Shown here piece after piece: positions 52,236-61,321 of a stretch of 64,000 nt of DNA. Position 1 is the first letter of the stretch, and each line of letters begins with the position of its first letter. The notes under the pieces were generated by a model. That model was not told the origin of the DNA and made no database searches. It worked only from the letters and a program-made list of their open reading frames with translations. The translations under genes were made by a program, and so were the position numbers. This stretch comes from Massiliimalia sp050943535 (GTDB lineage Bacteria > Bacillota > Clostridia > Oscillospirales > Ruminococcaceae), in contig JBMNPJ010000012.1 of NCBI GenBank assembly GCA_050943535.1, forward strand, positions 17,223 through 81,222, read 5' to 3'.

Positions 52236-52920
52236 CTTGTTTCAAGGACTATTTGATACTGACATGACAACCGTTATTGTGCTGTCCGATTTTCTGCTTT
52301 GTATCATAAGCGCCCTATTGATCGGTTTGATTCTGGCCGGGGTTTACATGTACCATACCAGGTATACCCGAAGTTTTGTGGCTACGCTGGCACTGCTCCC
52401 TGCAGTGGTGTGCGTCATCATTATGATGGTCAACGGCAACGTAGGAACTGGTGTGGCAGTGGCGGGCGCCTTCAGTCTAGTTCGTTTTCGATCTGTTCCA
52501 GGATCAGCCAAAGAAATCGGAGCAATTTTTCTGGCAATGGGGACAGGCCTTGTAGTCGGCATGGGATATATTGGCTACGCTTTTCTCTGCGCTGTTGTGC
52601 TAGGCGCTGTCAGCGCGGTTTACAGTTGGCTGGGATTTGGATCACAAAAAAAGATGGGACGGTACAAAACCCTTCACATTACTATTCCCGAAGATTTGGA
52701 TTATACTGGCGTTTTTGATCCCGTGCTGAAAAAATATGCTTCAGAATGGGAGCTGACACAAATTAAAACCACTAATATGGGAAGCCTGTTTCGTCTTACC
52801 TACAATTTAACTTTAAACAACACCGGCAAAGAAAAAGAAATGATCGACAAACTGCACTGCCGCAACGGAAATCTGGAAATCACCGTTTCCAAACAAGAAA
52901 CCGCCATCGGCGAATTATAG
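52225..52920 (+). CDS. DUF4956 membrane protein
   Basis: 231 residues. Three or four membrane helices in the first 140 residues ('FLLCIISALLIGLILAGVYMY' type, 'FVATLALLPAVVCVIIMM', 'GAIFLAMGTGLVVGMGYIGYAFL'), with the family element 'GTGVAVAGAFSLVRFRSVPGSAKEIG' around residue 75, and a cytoplasmic C-terminal domain. This is DUF4956, which is repeatedly found next to VTC-domain genes; its role is unknown. The start codon overlaps the VTC gene. Confidence 0.88.
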   Translation: MLDNLFQGLFDTDMTTVIVLSDFLLCIISALLIGLILAGVYMYHTRYTRSFVATLALLPAVVCVIIMMVNGNVGTGVAVAGAFSLVRFRSVPGSAKEIGAIFLAMGTGLVVGMGYIGYAFLCAVVLGAVSAVYSWLGFGSQKKMGRYKTLHITIPEDLDYTGVFDPVLKKYASEWELTQIKTTNMGSLFRLTYNLTLNNTGKEKEMIDKLHCRNGNLEITVSKQETAIGEL

Positions 52921-52935
52921 AAAGGAGACGCAGAT

Positions 52936-54510
52936 ATGAAAAAAAGAACAATCCTATGTCTGTTTCTAGCACTTACTTTCGCCTGTTACGGGTGCGGTAC
53001 CGGAAATTCACAGGCTGCAAATGAATCCACCTCTTCCAATATTACAAATACTGCCGAAACAATGTCAGCTGTTAGCACATCTGAGATGTTCACCGACCGA
53101 GATATGGAAATTGGCTACGACGAACAAACCGGTGTTCCCATTACCCTATCTGAAAACAGTATTTCCTGTGATTCTTCCGCAGTACAAATTTCCGGCACTA
53201 CTGCCACTATTACTGAAGAAGGAACCTATATTCTTTCCGGAACACTGACAAACGGAATGATTATCATTGATGCAGAAGATACAGACAAAATCCAGCTGGT
53301 GCTGGACAATGCCGAAATCACCAGCACTACCTCAGCCGCAATCTATGTTAAAGAGGCTGATAAAGTATTTGTTACCACTGCTCCTGAATCCAATAATCTT
53401 GTTGCTAATGGCGGAGAATACCTTGCCATTGATGACAACAATATTGATGCTGCTATTTTTTCCAAATCGGACATCACCTTAAATGGTTCCGGTACTTTGA
53501 CCATTTCCGCTGCCGCAGGGCATGGAGTTGTTTCCAAGGATGACCTAGCTCTTACCAGCGGAACATATACCATTACCTCAGCCGAACACGGCCTTTCCGG
53601 CAAAGACAGTGTCCGTATTTCCGGAGGAACGTTTCAAATTGTATCCGGCAAAGACGGCATACACGCAGAAAATACCGATGATACCAGTTTAGGCTTTGTT
53701 TATCTCTGCGGAGGTACCTTTGATATTACTTCAGAGGGTGACGGTTTAAGCGCTGGCGCATACCTGCAGATTGAAGACGGAACTTTTGCCATTACCACTG
53801 GCAGCGGCAGTGCCAGCGTCTCCATGAGCAGCAGTACCGCAAATGTCAACCCGCATGGAATGCCCGAAACGGAATCCACAACTACAGAAGACACCGATAC
53901 TGTGAGCCAAAAAGGATTGAAATCTGACGGTAATATTACAATTTCGAATGGCACCTTTTCTCTGGACACTGCAGATGACTCAATCCACGCAGGAGGCGAC
54001 ATTCTGATTGCCCAAGGCAAGTTTGATCTAAGAAGCGGTGATGATGCCGTTCACTCAGACAAAGCAGTAACCATTCAAAATGGATCCTTTACCATTCCCT
54101 ATTGCTATGAAGGAATTGAGGGATTATCTGTTACTGTTGAGAACGGTACCTTTGACATCACATCTCAGGATGACGGTATAAATGCCGCTGGTGGTGCAGA
54201 CAGTTCTGGTTTTGGCGGAGCTCAGCCTCAGCAGGAACAGTTTTCCTCCAACTCTGACAGTTTCATTGTCATTAATGGCGGAACCTTTTCTATTATTTCT
54301 ACCGGGGACTGTATTGATTCCAACGGAGATCTGACCATTAATGGAGGAACTCTGAATCTTACCTGCAATAACAGCGGAAACACTGCCCTGGATACTGACG
54401 GAACCTACACCAATAACGGTGGAGATGTCACCACCAATGATGGTTCTGAAAATAATCCCGGCGGAATGGGCGGCCAAAAAGGCGGCGGTCACGCTCGCGG
54501 CGGATTTTAA
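52936..54510 (+). CDS. Secreted lipoprotein, DUF4353/carbohydrate-binding beta-helix type
   Basis: 524 residues. Lipoprotein signal 'MKKRTILCLFLALTFACYGCG' with lipid Cys17 or Cys20. The body is repetitive: many turns of the form 'ITISNGTFSLDTADDSIHAGGDI', giving a right-handed beta-helix. It ends with a Gly-rich tail 'GGMGGQKGGGHARGGF'. This matches the carbohydrate-binding domain-containing (DUF4353) proteins that often accompany VTC and DUF4956 genes or CotH. It is anchored on the outer face of the membrane. Last gene of the operon, 15 bp after DUF4956. Confidence 0.85.
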   Translation: MKKRTILCLFLALTFACYGCGTGNSQAANESTSSNITNTAETMSAVSTSEMFTDRDMEIGYDEQTGVPITLSENSISCDSSAVQISGTTATITEEGTYILSGTLTNGMIIIDAEDTDKIQLVLDNAEITSTTSAAIYVKEADKVFVTTAPESNNLVANGGEYLAIDDNNIDAAIFSKSDITLNGSGTLTISAAAGHGVVSKDDLALTSGTYTITSAEHGLSGKDSVRISGGTFQIVSGKDGIHAENTDDTSLGFVYLCGGTFDITSEGDGLSAGAYLQIEDGTFAITTGSGSASVSMSSSTANVNPHGMPETESTTTEDTDTVSQKGLKSDGNITISNGTFSLDTADDSIHAGGDILIAQGKFDLRSGDDAVHSDKAVTIQNGSFTIPYCYEGIEGLSVTVENGTFDITSQDDGINAAGGADSSGFGGAQPQQEQFSSNSDSFIVINGGTFSIISTGDCIDSNGDLTINGGTLNLTCNNSGNTALDTDGTYTNNGGDVTTNDGSENNPGGMGGQKGGGHARGGF

Positions 54511-54595
54511 AAAAGATTCTACCCAAAACCTAAGGACTTGGGTAAAATTCTCTTAACCTTTCCTAAAATTACAAATTAAACCATCCAGTAAAATT

Positions 54596-54622
54596 AGCCA
54601 TGTGCGTTACACATGGCTTTTT
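54596..54622 (+). terminator. Terminator of the protease-VTC-DUF4956-lipoprotein operon
   Basis: 9-bp stem AGCCATGTG / CACATGGCT with a 5-nt loop and TTTTTT directly after. It lies about 85 bp past the lipoprotein stop. Confidence 0.88.
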
Positions 54623-54710
54623 TAAAATTCTGCAAAATCTGTTTGTTTTACTTCACGCTGTCCCACATCGTTTTCTATGAAAATCCATAAGAAAATGGAG
54701 GAACGTTGCA

Positions 54711-55331
54711 TTGACTTTTGAAGAATATTATGGAGAGCATTTGCTTCGTTTAAAAGATATGGAGCAAAAACTGATGAATATGATTCACCAATATCCCTGT
54801 CAGGATACTCCCGAAGAAGTACAGCCTATTATTTACTGCAAATCCCGAATCAAACGCCCTGACAGCATGATAGCAAAACTAAAATCCCGAGGTTATCCCA
54901 CAGATGCAGATACAGCTTTAGCGCAAATGCATGATGTTGTAGGAGTGCGAATTGTATGCTCTTTTATAGACGATGTATATGCGATTTCTCAATGGCTCCA
55001 TACACAAAAAGAATTTGAAATCATCACCACAAAGGATTATATCGCTTACCCCAAGCCCAATGGATACCGCAGCTTACACAAAATTATTCAATTTGTTCAA
55101 GGACCGGAACAAGGCCTGACAGCAGAAATTCAGTTAAGAACCATCGCTATTGATTTCTGGGCAGCACTGGAACATCAGATCAAATACAAAAAGAACGTGG
55201 AACACGAAAAAACCATTCAGAAAGAACTAAAACGGTGCGCAAATGAAATCGCCTCTGTGGATTTATCTATGCAGACTCTTAGAGATTTTATCCGGTATGA
55301 CAAATGGTCTGATATGGGGGATTCACAATAA
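54711..55331 (+). CDS. Small alarmone synthetase (RelQ/RelP-like GTP pyrophosphokinase)
   Basis: 206 residues, RelA/SpoT synthetase domain only, with no hydrolase or regulatory domains. Conserved elements: 'SRIKRPDSMIAKL', 'MHDVVGVRIVC', 'TKDYIAYPKPNGYRSLHKII' and 'AEIQLRTIAIDFWAALEHQI'. It makes (p)ppGpp from GTP/GDP and ATP. Starts at TTG 54711, 9 nt after GGAGG. It has its own leader after the previous terminator, so coregulation with the VTC operon is unproven. Confidence 0.94.
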   Translation: MTFEEYYGEHLLRLKDMEQKLMNMIHQYPCQDTPEEVQPIIYCKSRIKRPDSMIAKLKSRGYPTDADTALAQMHDVVGVRIVCSFIDDVYAISQWLHTQKEFEIITTKDYIAYPKPNGYRSLHKIIQFVQGPEQGLTAEIQLRTIAIDFWAALEHQIKYKKNVEHEKTIQKELKRCANEIASVDLSMQTLRDFIRYDKWSDMGDSQ

Positions 55332-55466
55332 TTTTATTTGCCAACAGTGCTTAATAGTCATATTCACTGTTTTTCGGTTAAAAACAATCGTAGACCGATC
55401 TGTCACATATTGGGGTTTCCACTTCAAATCACTCACATCATGTCGCGAGCGGTGATCTTGCATTTT

Positions 55467-55496
55467 ATATTAGGTTATGGATCAATAACCTAATAT
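55467..55496. repeat. Perfect 12-bp inverted repeat at the edge of the AT-rich region
   Basis: ATATTAGGTTAT / ATAACCTAATAT with a 6-nt loop. It lies in the gap 55332-55614, which contains no gene, at the position where base composition becomes AT-rich. It could be the terminator of the alarmone synthetase gene (the right-hand T-run is poor), or a protein site. Confidence 0.6.
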
Positions 55497-55614
55497 GATT
55501 ATTATGTACACTAAATACTTTAGATGGCTAATTTATAATTTGGAATACTAATATAAAAGTAAAAACGCCCAAAAGAAAATATCACTATTTGTATAATTTT
55601 TTTCTAATTATATA

Positions 55615-55662
55615 TTGACAATATGTTAAATTAGTATTATTATGTGTGTAAATCGATTTACA
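55615..55662 (+). promoter_or_regulatory. Promoter and LacI-type operator of the LacI gene
   Basis: TTGACA (55615-55620), 17-bp spacer and TATTAT (55638-55643) form a near-consensus promoter. The 16-bp perfect palindrome TGTAAATCGATTTACA (55647-55662) with central CG overlaps the start point, 17 bp before the LacI gene. This indicates autorepression. Confidence 0.8.
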
Positions 55663-55678
55663 TAGAAAGAAGGTTATT

Positions 55679-56698
55679 ATGGCAACAATTGAAGATGTAG
55701 CCAAAAAATCTGGTGTATCAAAGGCTTTAGTATCACGTTATTTAAATCATAAAAAAGGGGTGAGTTTAGAAAAAAAACGATTAATTGCGGAAGCAATTGA
55801 AGAACTGGGATATCGAAGAAATGATTTAGCCCGCTCATTAGTAACCAAAAAAACGGAAACAATTGGAGTCATCTTAGATTCTTTATGTTATGTAGAAATT
55901 TGGGATTTAATTAAAGGTTTAAATATGATGGCTTCTCAGCTAGGATATAATATTATCTATTGTGATTGTAGTAAAATTGATAATAAGACCAATTTAGATA
56001 TCAAGCTTCGCTATATTGATTTTTTAACGCATAATCGAGTAGACGGTATTGTGTTATATGGTAGTTTTAAAACTGATAAAACCGTAGTATCCGAATTAAT
56101 CTCATCCTCGTTTCCGTTTGTTTTGATTGAAAATGATATTAAAGATTTAGAAGCTAATAAAGTATTAGTGGATAATCGAGGTGGAGTATGCAAAATGGTA
56201 GATTATTTTTGTACTCAAGGATATCGGGATATTCGATATGTTTGCTGGGATCTTGACACTTATGCAGGGCAGGAACGGTACCAAGGGTATTTAGAAGGTA
56301 TGCGGCAAAATGGTTTGTCTTGTTCATCCAAACAAGTATATGGTTTAAAAGAAGAAGTTTATAGCAAGCAGGATATGCTAAAACTGATTCAAAAACTACT
56401 AAACGAAAATAATCTGCCAGAAGTGTTTTTATTTGGATGTGATCAAATGGCATTCCATGCAATATTGGCATTTCGATATTTGGGTTTGGAACATTTTTCA
56501 CACATACGTTTAGGTGGATTTGACAACGATTATTATGTAGATCAACACATTGTCATGCCCAGATTAACCACAATAGAACAACCTCTATTTGAAATGGGTC
56601 AGACAGCAATCGAAATGTTAGTACAATCCATTCAAAATTCCGAAGCACCTCCACAAGTAAAACTGTTTTCAACTAAACTAATTGTTGGAGATACGTAA
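55679..56698 (+). CDS. LacI family transcriptional repressor
   Basis: 339 residues. N-terminal HTH 'ATIEDVAKKSGVSKALVSRYLNHKKGVS' with the hinge helix 'YRRNDLARSLVTKKT' (residues 45-60), then a periplasmic-binding-like sugar domain ending 'LFSTKLIVGDT'. ATG 55679 follows AGAAGG. It is upstream of, and codirectional with, the ABC/GH4 operon, and two related operators, one before its own gene and one before the ABC genes, fit a local repressor. Very AT-rich codon use compared with genes left of 55.3 kb. Confidence 0.94.
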   Translation: MATIEDVAKKSGVSKALVSRYLNHKKGVSLEKKRLIAEAIEELGYRRNDLARSLVTKKTETIGVILDSLCYVEIWDLIKGLNMMASQLGYNIIYCDCSKIDNKTNLDIKLRYIDFLTHNRVDGIVLYGSFKTDKTVVSELISSSFPFVLIENDIKDLEANKVLVDNRGGVCKMVDYFCTQGYRDIRYVCWDLDTYAGQERYQGYLEGMRQNGLSCSSKQVYGLKEEVYSKQDMLKLIQKLLNENNLPEVFLFGCDQMAFHAILAFRYLGLEHFSHIRLGGFDNDYYVDQHIVMPRLTTIEQPLFEMGQTAIEMLVQSIQNSEAPPQVKLFSTKLIVGDT

Positions 56699-56703
56699 CA
56701 AAA

Positions 56704-56746
56704 AAATACTTCCTTTTTATTTTTCCATAAAAAGGAAATATTTTTA
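56704..56746 (+). terminator. Terminator or attenuator after the LacI gene
   Basis: 11-bp stem TTCCTTTTTAT / ATAAAAAGGAA with a 6-nt loop, followed by ATATTTTTAT. It starts 6 bp after the LacI stop. Confidence 0.65.
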
Positions 56747-56755
56747 TCCAACAAA

Positions 56756-56771
56756 TGTAAAACCTTTTACA
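56756..56771 (+). promoter_or_regulatory. Second LacI-type operator, before the ABC operon
   Basis: TGTAAAACCTTTTACA: half-sites TGTAAAA / TTTTACA match the 55647 operator in the outer six positions, with CC instead of TCGA in the middle. It lies 25 bp before the first permease start. Confidence 0.65.
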
Positions 56772-56795
56772 CGCATTCATGAAAGGAGAATGTTT

Positions 56796-57674
56796 ATGAA
56801 AAAAAGAAGGGAAATATTTTACTTTTATCTGTTTGTTGGACCTTGGATTTTAGGCTTTTTAGTATTTATGGCTTATCCGTTATTAATGTCGGCTTATTAT
56901 AGTTTGACTGAATATAACGCAGCCAGTAATCCTTTCTTTGTAGGATTAAAAAATTATCAAAGAATTTTTCAAGATGATTTATTTTACAAATCAGTAAAAG
57001 CTACGTTATTATATACACTTGTGAGTGTACCAATCGGAATGTTATTATCTCTATTTTTTGCGTCTCTACTCAATTGTAAAATTCCTGGAAGAAGTGTATT
57101 CCGCACCATTTTATATTTGCCAAGTATGATTTCCGGAGTCGCATTATCATTGCTATGGATGTGGATCTTTAATCCTGATATCGGATTTTTAAATTACATT
57201 CTTTCTGCATTTGGCATTGCTCCCCAACAATGGATCTATGATGCACATTTGGCAATCCCATCATTAGTAATTATGAGTTTTTGGGGATTGGGTGCCAGTA
57301 CAGTTATCTTTTTAGCTGCTCTTCAAGGAGTGCCAATAACCTTATACGAAGCTGCCGATTTAGACGGATGCCCGCTATTGATTAAATTATTTAGAATTAC
57401 ATTACCAATGATATCACCAGTATTTTTGTTCCAATTAGTAACCAGTATGATCGCCGGATTCCAAGCATTTACACAAGCATTTATTATGACTCGAGGTGGT
57501 CCAAGTTACGCAACTCACTTCTATGTTTACTATCTTTATCAAAAAGGATTTGCTGATTTCGAATTGGGATACTCTTCTGCACTGGCTTGGATTATGATGG
57601 TTGTCATTGTAATTATTACAGTATTTATTTTAAAAATTAGTAATCGCTTTGTATATACAGAAGAAAGGGGTTGA
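56796..57674 (+). CDS. Sugar ABC transporter permease (MalF/UgpA-like)
   Basis: 292 residues from ATG 56796 behind GAAAGGAG; an ATG at 56682 inside the LacI gene is not used. Six helices; N-terminal 'YLFVGPWILGFLVFMAYPLLMSAYYS' is typical; EAA loop 'EAADLDGCPLLIKLFRITLPMISP'. Partner of the next permease, spaced 7 bp. No ATPase gene in the operon. Confidence 0.92.
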   Translation: MKKRREIFYFYLFVGPWILGFLVFMAYPLLMSAYYSLTEYNAASNPFFVGLKNYQRIFQDDLFYKSVKATLLYTLVSVPIGMLLSLFFASLLNCKIPGRSVFRTILYLPSMISGVALSLLWMWIFNPDIGFLNYILSAFGIAPQQWIYDAHLAIPSLVIMSFWGLGASTVIFLAALQGVPITLYEAADLDGCPLLIKLFRITLPMISPVFLFQLVTSMIAGFQAFTQAFIMTRGGPSYATHFYVYYLYQKGFADFELGYSSALAWIMMVVIVIITVFILKISNRFVYTEERG

Positions 57675-57681
57675 AATAAAA

Positions 57682-58551
57682 ATGAAAAAACAAGAAAAAT
57701 CCTCTCGGATATCGCTAGGAACAAAAAAGAAAAAATTGGTCGGTAAAATTGTTGTTTTTATTGTACTTTCTTGTATTTCTGTTATGATGCTTTTTCCGAT
57801 TTATATTATGGTTGTCACTTCACTAAAAACATCCAGCGAAGTTCTAGCTTTTCCTCCAACATTAATTCCGAAAAAAATTGTTTTTGAAAATTTTGGTGAG
57901 GTTTTTGAACTATTAAATTTTGCTACATTATATAAAAACAGTCTCACAATTTCACTTTTAGTAACTTTAGGTACAGTATTATCTTCCTCTTTTGTTGCCT
58001 TCGGATTTTATCGTTATAAAGCGCCTGGAAAAAAAGCATTATTTATTATTGTTTTAAGTACAATGATGATTCCATATGCCGCATATATGATTCCACAGTT
58101 TATTTTGTTCATGAATATTTCTTGGGTAAATACTTTTCTTCCGTTAATTGTACCAGCATTCTTTGGAACCGCCTACTCTATTTTTTTATTTCGCCAATTT
58201 TACGGAACAATTCCATATGATTTGTTTGAAGCTGCGAGAATAGATGGAGCTAGTGAAATCAGATGCTGGGGAATGATGCTTAGGCTTTGTGGTGCCGCAT
58301 TAGCTGCTGTAGCTATTTTAACTTTTATTCAAAGCTGGGATGATCTTTTAGGACCTGTAATATATCTAAGCGAAAACGATAAATACACCCTCCCTATCGG
58401 ACTTTCAAGTTTTCGTTCAAAATTTAAAATTATACCATGGCATCAAATTATGGCTGCGGCACTAATGGTTTGTATTCCAAATTTATTGTTGTTCACTATT
58501 TGTCAAAAATATTTCGTTGAAGGAATTGCTTTTAGTGGTTTAAAAACTTAA
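57682..58551 (+). CDS. Sugar ABC transporter permease (MalG/UgpE-like)
   Basis: 289 residues from ATG 57682 (GAAAGGGG before it; a TTG 11 codons earlier overlaps the previous gene). Six helices with EAA loop 'EAARIDGASEIRCWGMMLRLCG'; C-terminal 'KYFVEGIAFSGLKT' is the standard end of this permease class. The gap to the binding-protein gene contains a small hairpin. Confidence 0.92.
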   Translation: MKKQEKSSRISLGTKKKKLVGKIVVFIVLSCISVMMLFPIYIMVVTSLKTSSEVLAFPPTLIPKKIVFENFGEVFELLNFATLYKNSLTISLLVTLGTVLSSSFVAFGFYRYKAPGKKALFIIVLSTMMIPYAAYMIPQFILFMNISWVNTFLPLIVPAFFGTAYSIFLFRQFYGTIPYDLFEAARIDGASEIRCWGMMLRLCGAALAAVAILTFIQSWDDLLGPVIYLSENDKYTLPIGLSSFRSKFKIIPWHQIMAAALMVCIPNLLLFTICQKYFVEGIAFSGLKT

Positions 58552-58588
58552 CGGATATATTTTAAAATTATAATCAGCATGTAACAAA

Positions 58589-58607
58589 TATGCTCTTAAA
58601 GAGCATA
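58589..58607 (+). other. Inverted repeat before the binding-protein gene
   Basis: TATGCTCTT / AAGAGCATA, 9 bp with a single-base spacer, in the 95-bp gap between the permease and binding-protein genes. It may be a processing stem or a regulator site. Confidence 0.4.
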
Positions 58608-58646
58608 AAAAATAAAAATTGTAAAAAGTCATAAGGAGGTATTTTT

Positions 58647-60011
58647 ATGAAAAAAAGGTTTATTGCATTACTTTTAGTCGCCATGGCTAGTGCAGGGTTA
58701 ATTAGCGGATGTACTTCCAGCAAAGGAAAAAACAGTAACGGCGAAAATGAAGGAGGGAAAAAAGAAGTTACTGTTATTACTGTAAATGATGCAGCAAAAT
58801 TATTCCACAAAGATATTATTCCAGAATTTGAAAAAGAACATAAAGATATCAAAGTAACATTAATTGAAACACCATTTGATCAATTTGACACCAAAATTCA
58901 GACAATGCTCGCTTCCAATACACCTTTGGATACTGCTACTCATAATGGATGGACGGGCTTTGGAAGCCGTTTAGCAAATGACCAACTATTACCTCTTAAT
59001 GATTTAATGGAAAAAAATAATTTTACTACAGAACAAGTCAACATTCCAGAAGAAGCTGCTAAAGTATGGCAAGTAAATGGAGAAACTTACGCAATTCCAG
59101 TGCATATTTTCCCTACAGTTTTACTATATAATAAAGCTATGTTTGATGAAGCAGGAATTCCTTACCCGCCTACTAGTTTTGAAGATAGCACCTGGACCTT
59201 TGATAAAATGTTAGAGTACGCAAAAATATTGACCAAAAATACAGACGATTTAGCAAAAGCCCAATATGGGTTGCTTTTTAACTGGGATGCTGGCGGCAGA
59301 GAACAACTTCCAGAATATTTTGGATACCATACTTTTGATGAGGCTACTTTTACTGAAAATTCTGGTTTTGCAAGCGAATGCTATTTTGATTCTCCTGAAG
59401 TGATTGATGTATATCAAAAAGTAGCGGATTTGGTATACGACGACGGGGTTTCTCCAAATAACACTACTACTGAAGCTATGGGTAACAGCCCATTTTTTGC
59501 AGGAAAATGCGCAATGTTTGTAGCAGGCGGTTGGGAATTAGCAGGAATTCCGCAAGTCGACTTTGATGTTGGAGTAGCAGCGGTACCAAACGGTGGAAGC
59601 GACACTGTACGCAGTGTTATGTGGATTGATCCATATTGGATTTTTAAAAACAGTAAAGAGCCAGATGCAACTTTTGAATATATTATGTATCTCTTACAAG
59701 ATGATGTACAAAAAAAGATTGTAGAGTATTCTGGACTAGCGCCAGCAAACATGGCTGCTTTTGATACATATGCACAGTTATTCCCTGGAATTGAAAAAGA
59801 AGGATTGAAAGAAGTATTTGACGGAGGAGTAAAATACGGTCAAGAAGGCTTTAGTCACATGATGCCAGATGCCAGTTCTTTGAATACACTAATTACAAAT
59901 GAAATGAACCCAATATTTAATGAAGGTAAATCTGCAGCTGAAGTAATGCCATCAGTTCAAAAAAGTGTAGAAGAATATATCAACACTACAAATGAAAAAT
60001 ATGGAAAGTAA
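58647..60011 (+). CDS. Sugar ABC transporter substrate-binding lipoprotein
   Basis: 454 residues. Lipoprotein signal 'MKKRFIALLLVAMASAGLISGCTSS' with lipid Cys at about residue 22. SBP_bac_1 fold: 'VTLIETPFDQFDTKIQTMLAS', 'YAIPVHIFPTVLLYNKAMFDEAGI' and 'VAAVPNGG' are typical. ATG 58647 follows AAGGAGG. Delivers the substrate of this operon, probably a disaccharide later opened by the GH4 enzyme. Permease-permease-SBP order is less common than SBP first. Confidence 0.92.
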   Translation: MKKRFIALLLVAMASAGLISGCTSSKGKNSNGENEGGKKEVTVITVNDAAKLFHKDIIPEFEKEHKDIKVTLIETPFDQFDTKIQTMLASNTPLDTATHNGWTGFGSRLANDQLLPLNDLMEKNNFTTEQVNIPEEAAKVWQVNGETYAIPVHIFPTVLLYNKAMFDEAGIPYPPTSFEDSTWTFDKMLEYAKILTKNTDDLAKAQYGLLFNWDAGGREQLPEYFGYHTFDEATFTENSGFASECYFDSPEVIDVYQKVADLVYDDGVSPNNTTTEAMGNSPFFAGKCAMFVAGGWELAGIPQVDFDVGVAAVPNGGSDTVRSVMWIDPYWIFKNSKEPDATFEYIMYLLQDDVQKKIVEYSGLAPANMAAFDTYAQLFPGIEKEGLKEVFDGGVKYGQEGFSHMMPDASSLNTLITNEMNPIFNEGKSAAEVMPSVQKSVEEYINTTNEKYGK

Positions 60012-60046
60012 GTTTATGTAAATAAAATAATTGGAGGAATATTACC

Positions 60047-61309
60047 ATGAAAATTTGTGTAATTGGAGCAGGAAGCCCATATACGCCGGAATTATTAGAC
60101 CGTTTGTCTTTGCTTCGTAAAGAGCTTCCGGTCACAGAAATTATGTTGATGGATATCGATGAAAACAGACTGAATATTATGTATGAGTTCTGTAAGCGAT
60201 ATCAAAAATATTTAAATTTTGATGTTAATATTACAAAAACAACAAATCGCAGAGAAGCAATTGCAGGATGTACTTTTGTCAACACTCAATTTCGTGTTGG
60301 AAAAAACGAAGCTCGAGTTCGTGACGAACGAATTCCTCTGGCAATGGGGTTAGTGGGACAGGAAACCACAGGAGCTGGCGGATTCACAAAAGGACTTAGA
60401 ACAATTCCGGTTATGTTAGATATCGCAAAAGATGTAGAAGAACTGGCACCAAATGCTTGGATTATTAATTATACTAATCCAACTGGATTAGTAGCAGAAG
60501 CAGTAACCCGATATACAAAAGCTAAAATTGTAGGTTTATGTGCAGGAGGAATGTTTGCACAAGGATGGACTAGTCAGGCTTTAGGTGTAAATCCCGAAGA
60601 AGTAAGATATGATTTTATAGGATTAAATCATATGAATTTTTCTTATAACATCTCTGTACATGGTAAAAAACTTACCCAAGATCAATTCATAAAAGTAGCT
60701 AGTCAAGTAGGATCCGTTGATCCGGAATTAATTTTAAAACTGGAAGCAATCCCCAGTCCCTATTTACAATATTACTTTCACACAAATAAAAAAGTAACAC
60801 AATTTCAGCAAGCACGCCAAACTCGTGGTGAAGAGGTCTTGGATTTAGAAAAAGAAATCTACCAAGAATTTGCAGATCCTAATGTATGTACAAAACCAGC
60901 ATCTTTAAAGAAACGTGGTGGTGGCGGATATTCTGAATTAGCCACCTTGGTAATGAGTGCTATTTATAATAATCATGATACTTGGGCTGTGGTGAATGTT
61001 CCAAATTGTGGAGCAATAAAATTTTTACCTGATAATGCAGTAATTGAAACCCCCTGTATTATTAATGCTTCCGGAATTATTCCACTCGTTGTAAAACAGC
61101 CACCAAAAGCTGTATGGGGTTTGATTTCTGCAGTGAAAAATTATGAGCAACTGGCTGTCGAAGCAGCGGTGACCGGGGATCGTGATATTGCGTTACTGGC
61201 ATTAGTAGCTCATCCATTAGTTAGAGATTACGAAACAGCTAAAGAGCTGCTACCCAAATTATTAGACGCAAATCAAGAATTTTTGCCCCAATTTTATAGT
61301 AAAGGGTAG
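60047..61309 (+). CDS. GH4 family glycosidase (6-phospho-beta-glucosidase-like)
   Basis: 420 residues. NAD-binding 'MKICVIGAGSPYTPELL'; 'NYTNPTG' and 'GLNHMNF' with metal ligand His195; Cys165 in 'IVGLCAGGMF' is the second metal ligand, although the usual following Asn is replaced by Ala. The catalytic Tyr region is near 'IPSPYLQYYF'. GH4 enzymes use NAD+ and Mn2+ and an oxidation-elimination mechanism, nearly always on 6-phosphorylated glycosides. Here no PTS gene is nearby; the substrate enters by ABC transport. Upstream of the kinase by 12 bp. Confidence 0.9.
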   Translation: MKICVIGAGSPYTPELLDRLSLLRKELPVTEIMLMDIDENRLNIMYEFCKRYQKYLNFDVNITKTTNRREAIAGCTFVNTQFRVGKNEARVRDERIPLAMGLVGQETTGAGGFTKGLRTIPVMLDIAKDVEELAPNAWIINYTNPTGLVAEAVTRYTKAKIVGLCAGGMFAQGWTSQALGVNPEEVRYDFIGLNHMNFSYNISVHGKKLTQDQFIKVASQVGSVDPELILKLEAIPSPYLQYYFHTNKKVTQFQQARQTRGEEVLDLEKEIYQEFADPNVCTKPASLKKRGGGGYSELATLVMSAIYNNHDTWAVVNVPNCGAIKFLPDNAVIETPCIINASGIIPLVVKQPPKAVWGLISAVKNYEQLAVEAAVTGDRDIALLALVAHPLVRDYETAKELLPKLLDANQEFLPQFYSKG

Positions 61310-61321
61310 GTATTTCAATTT

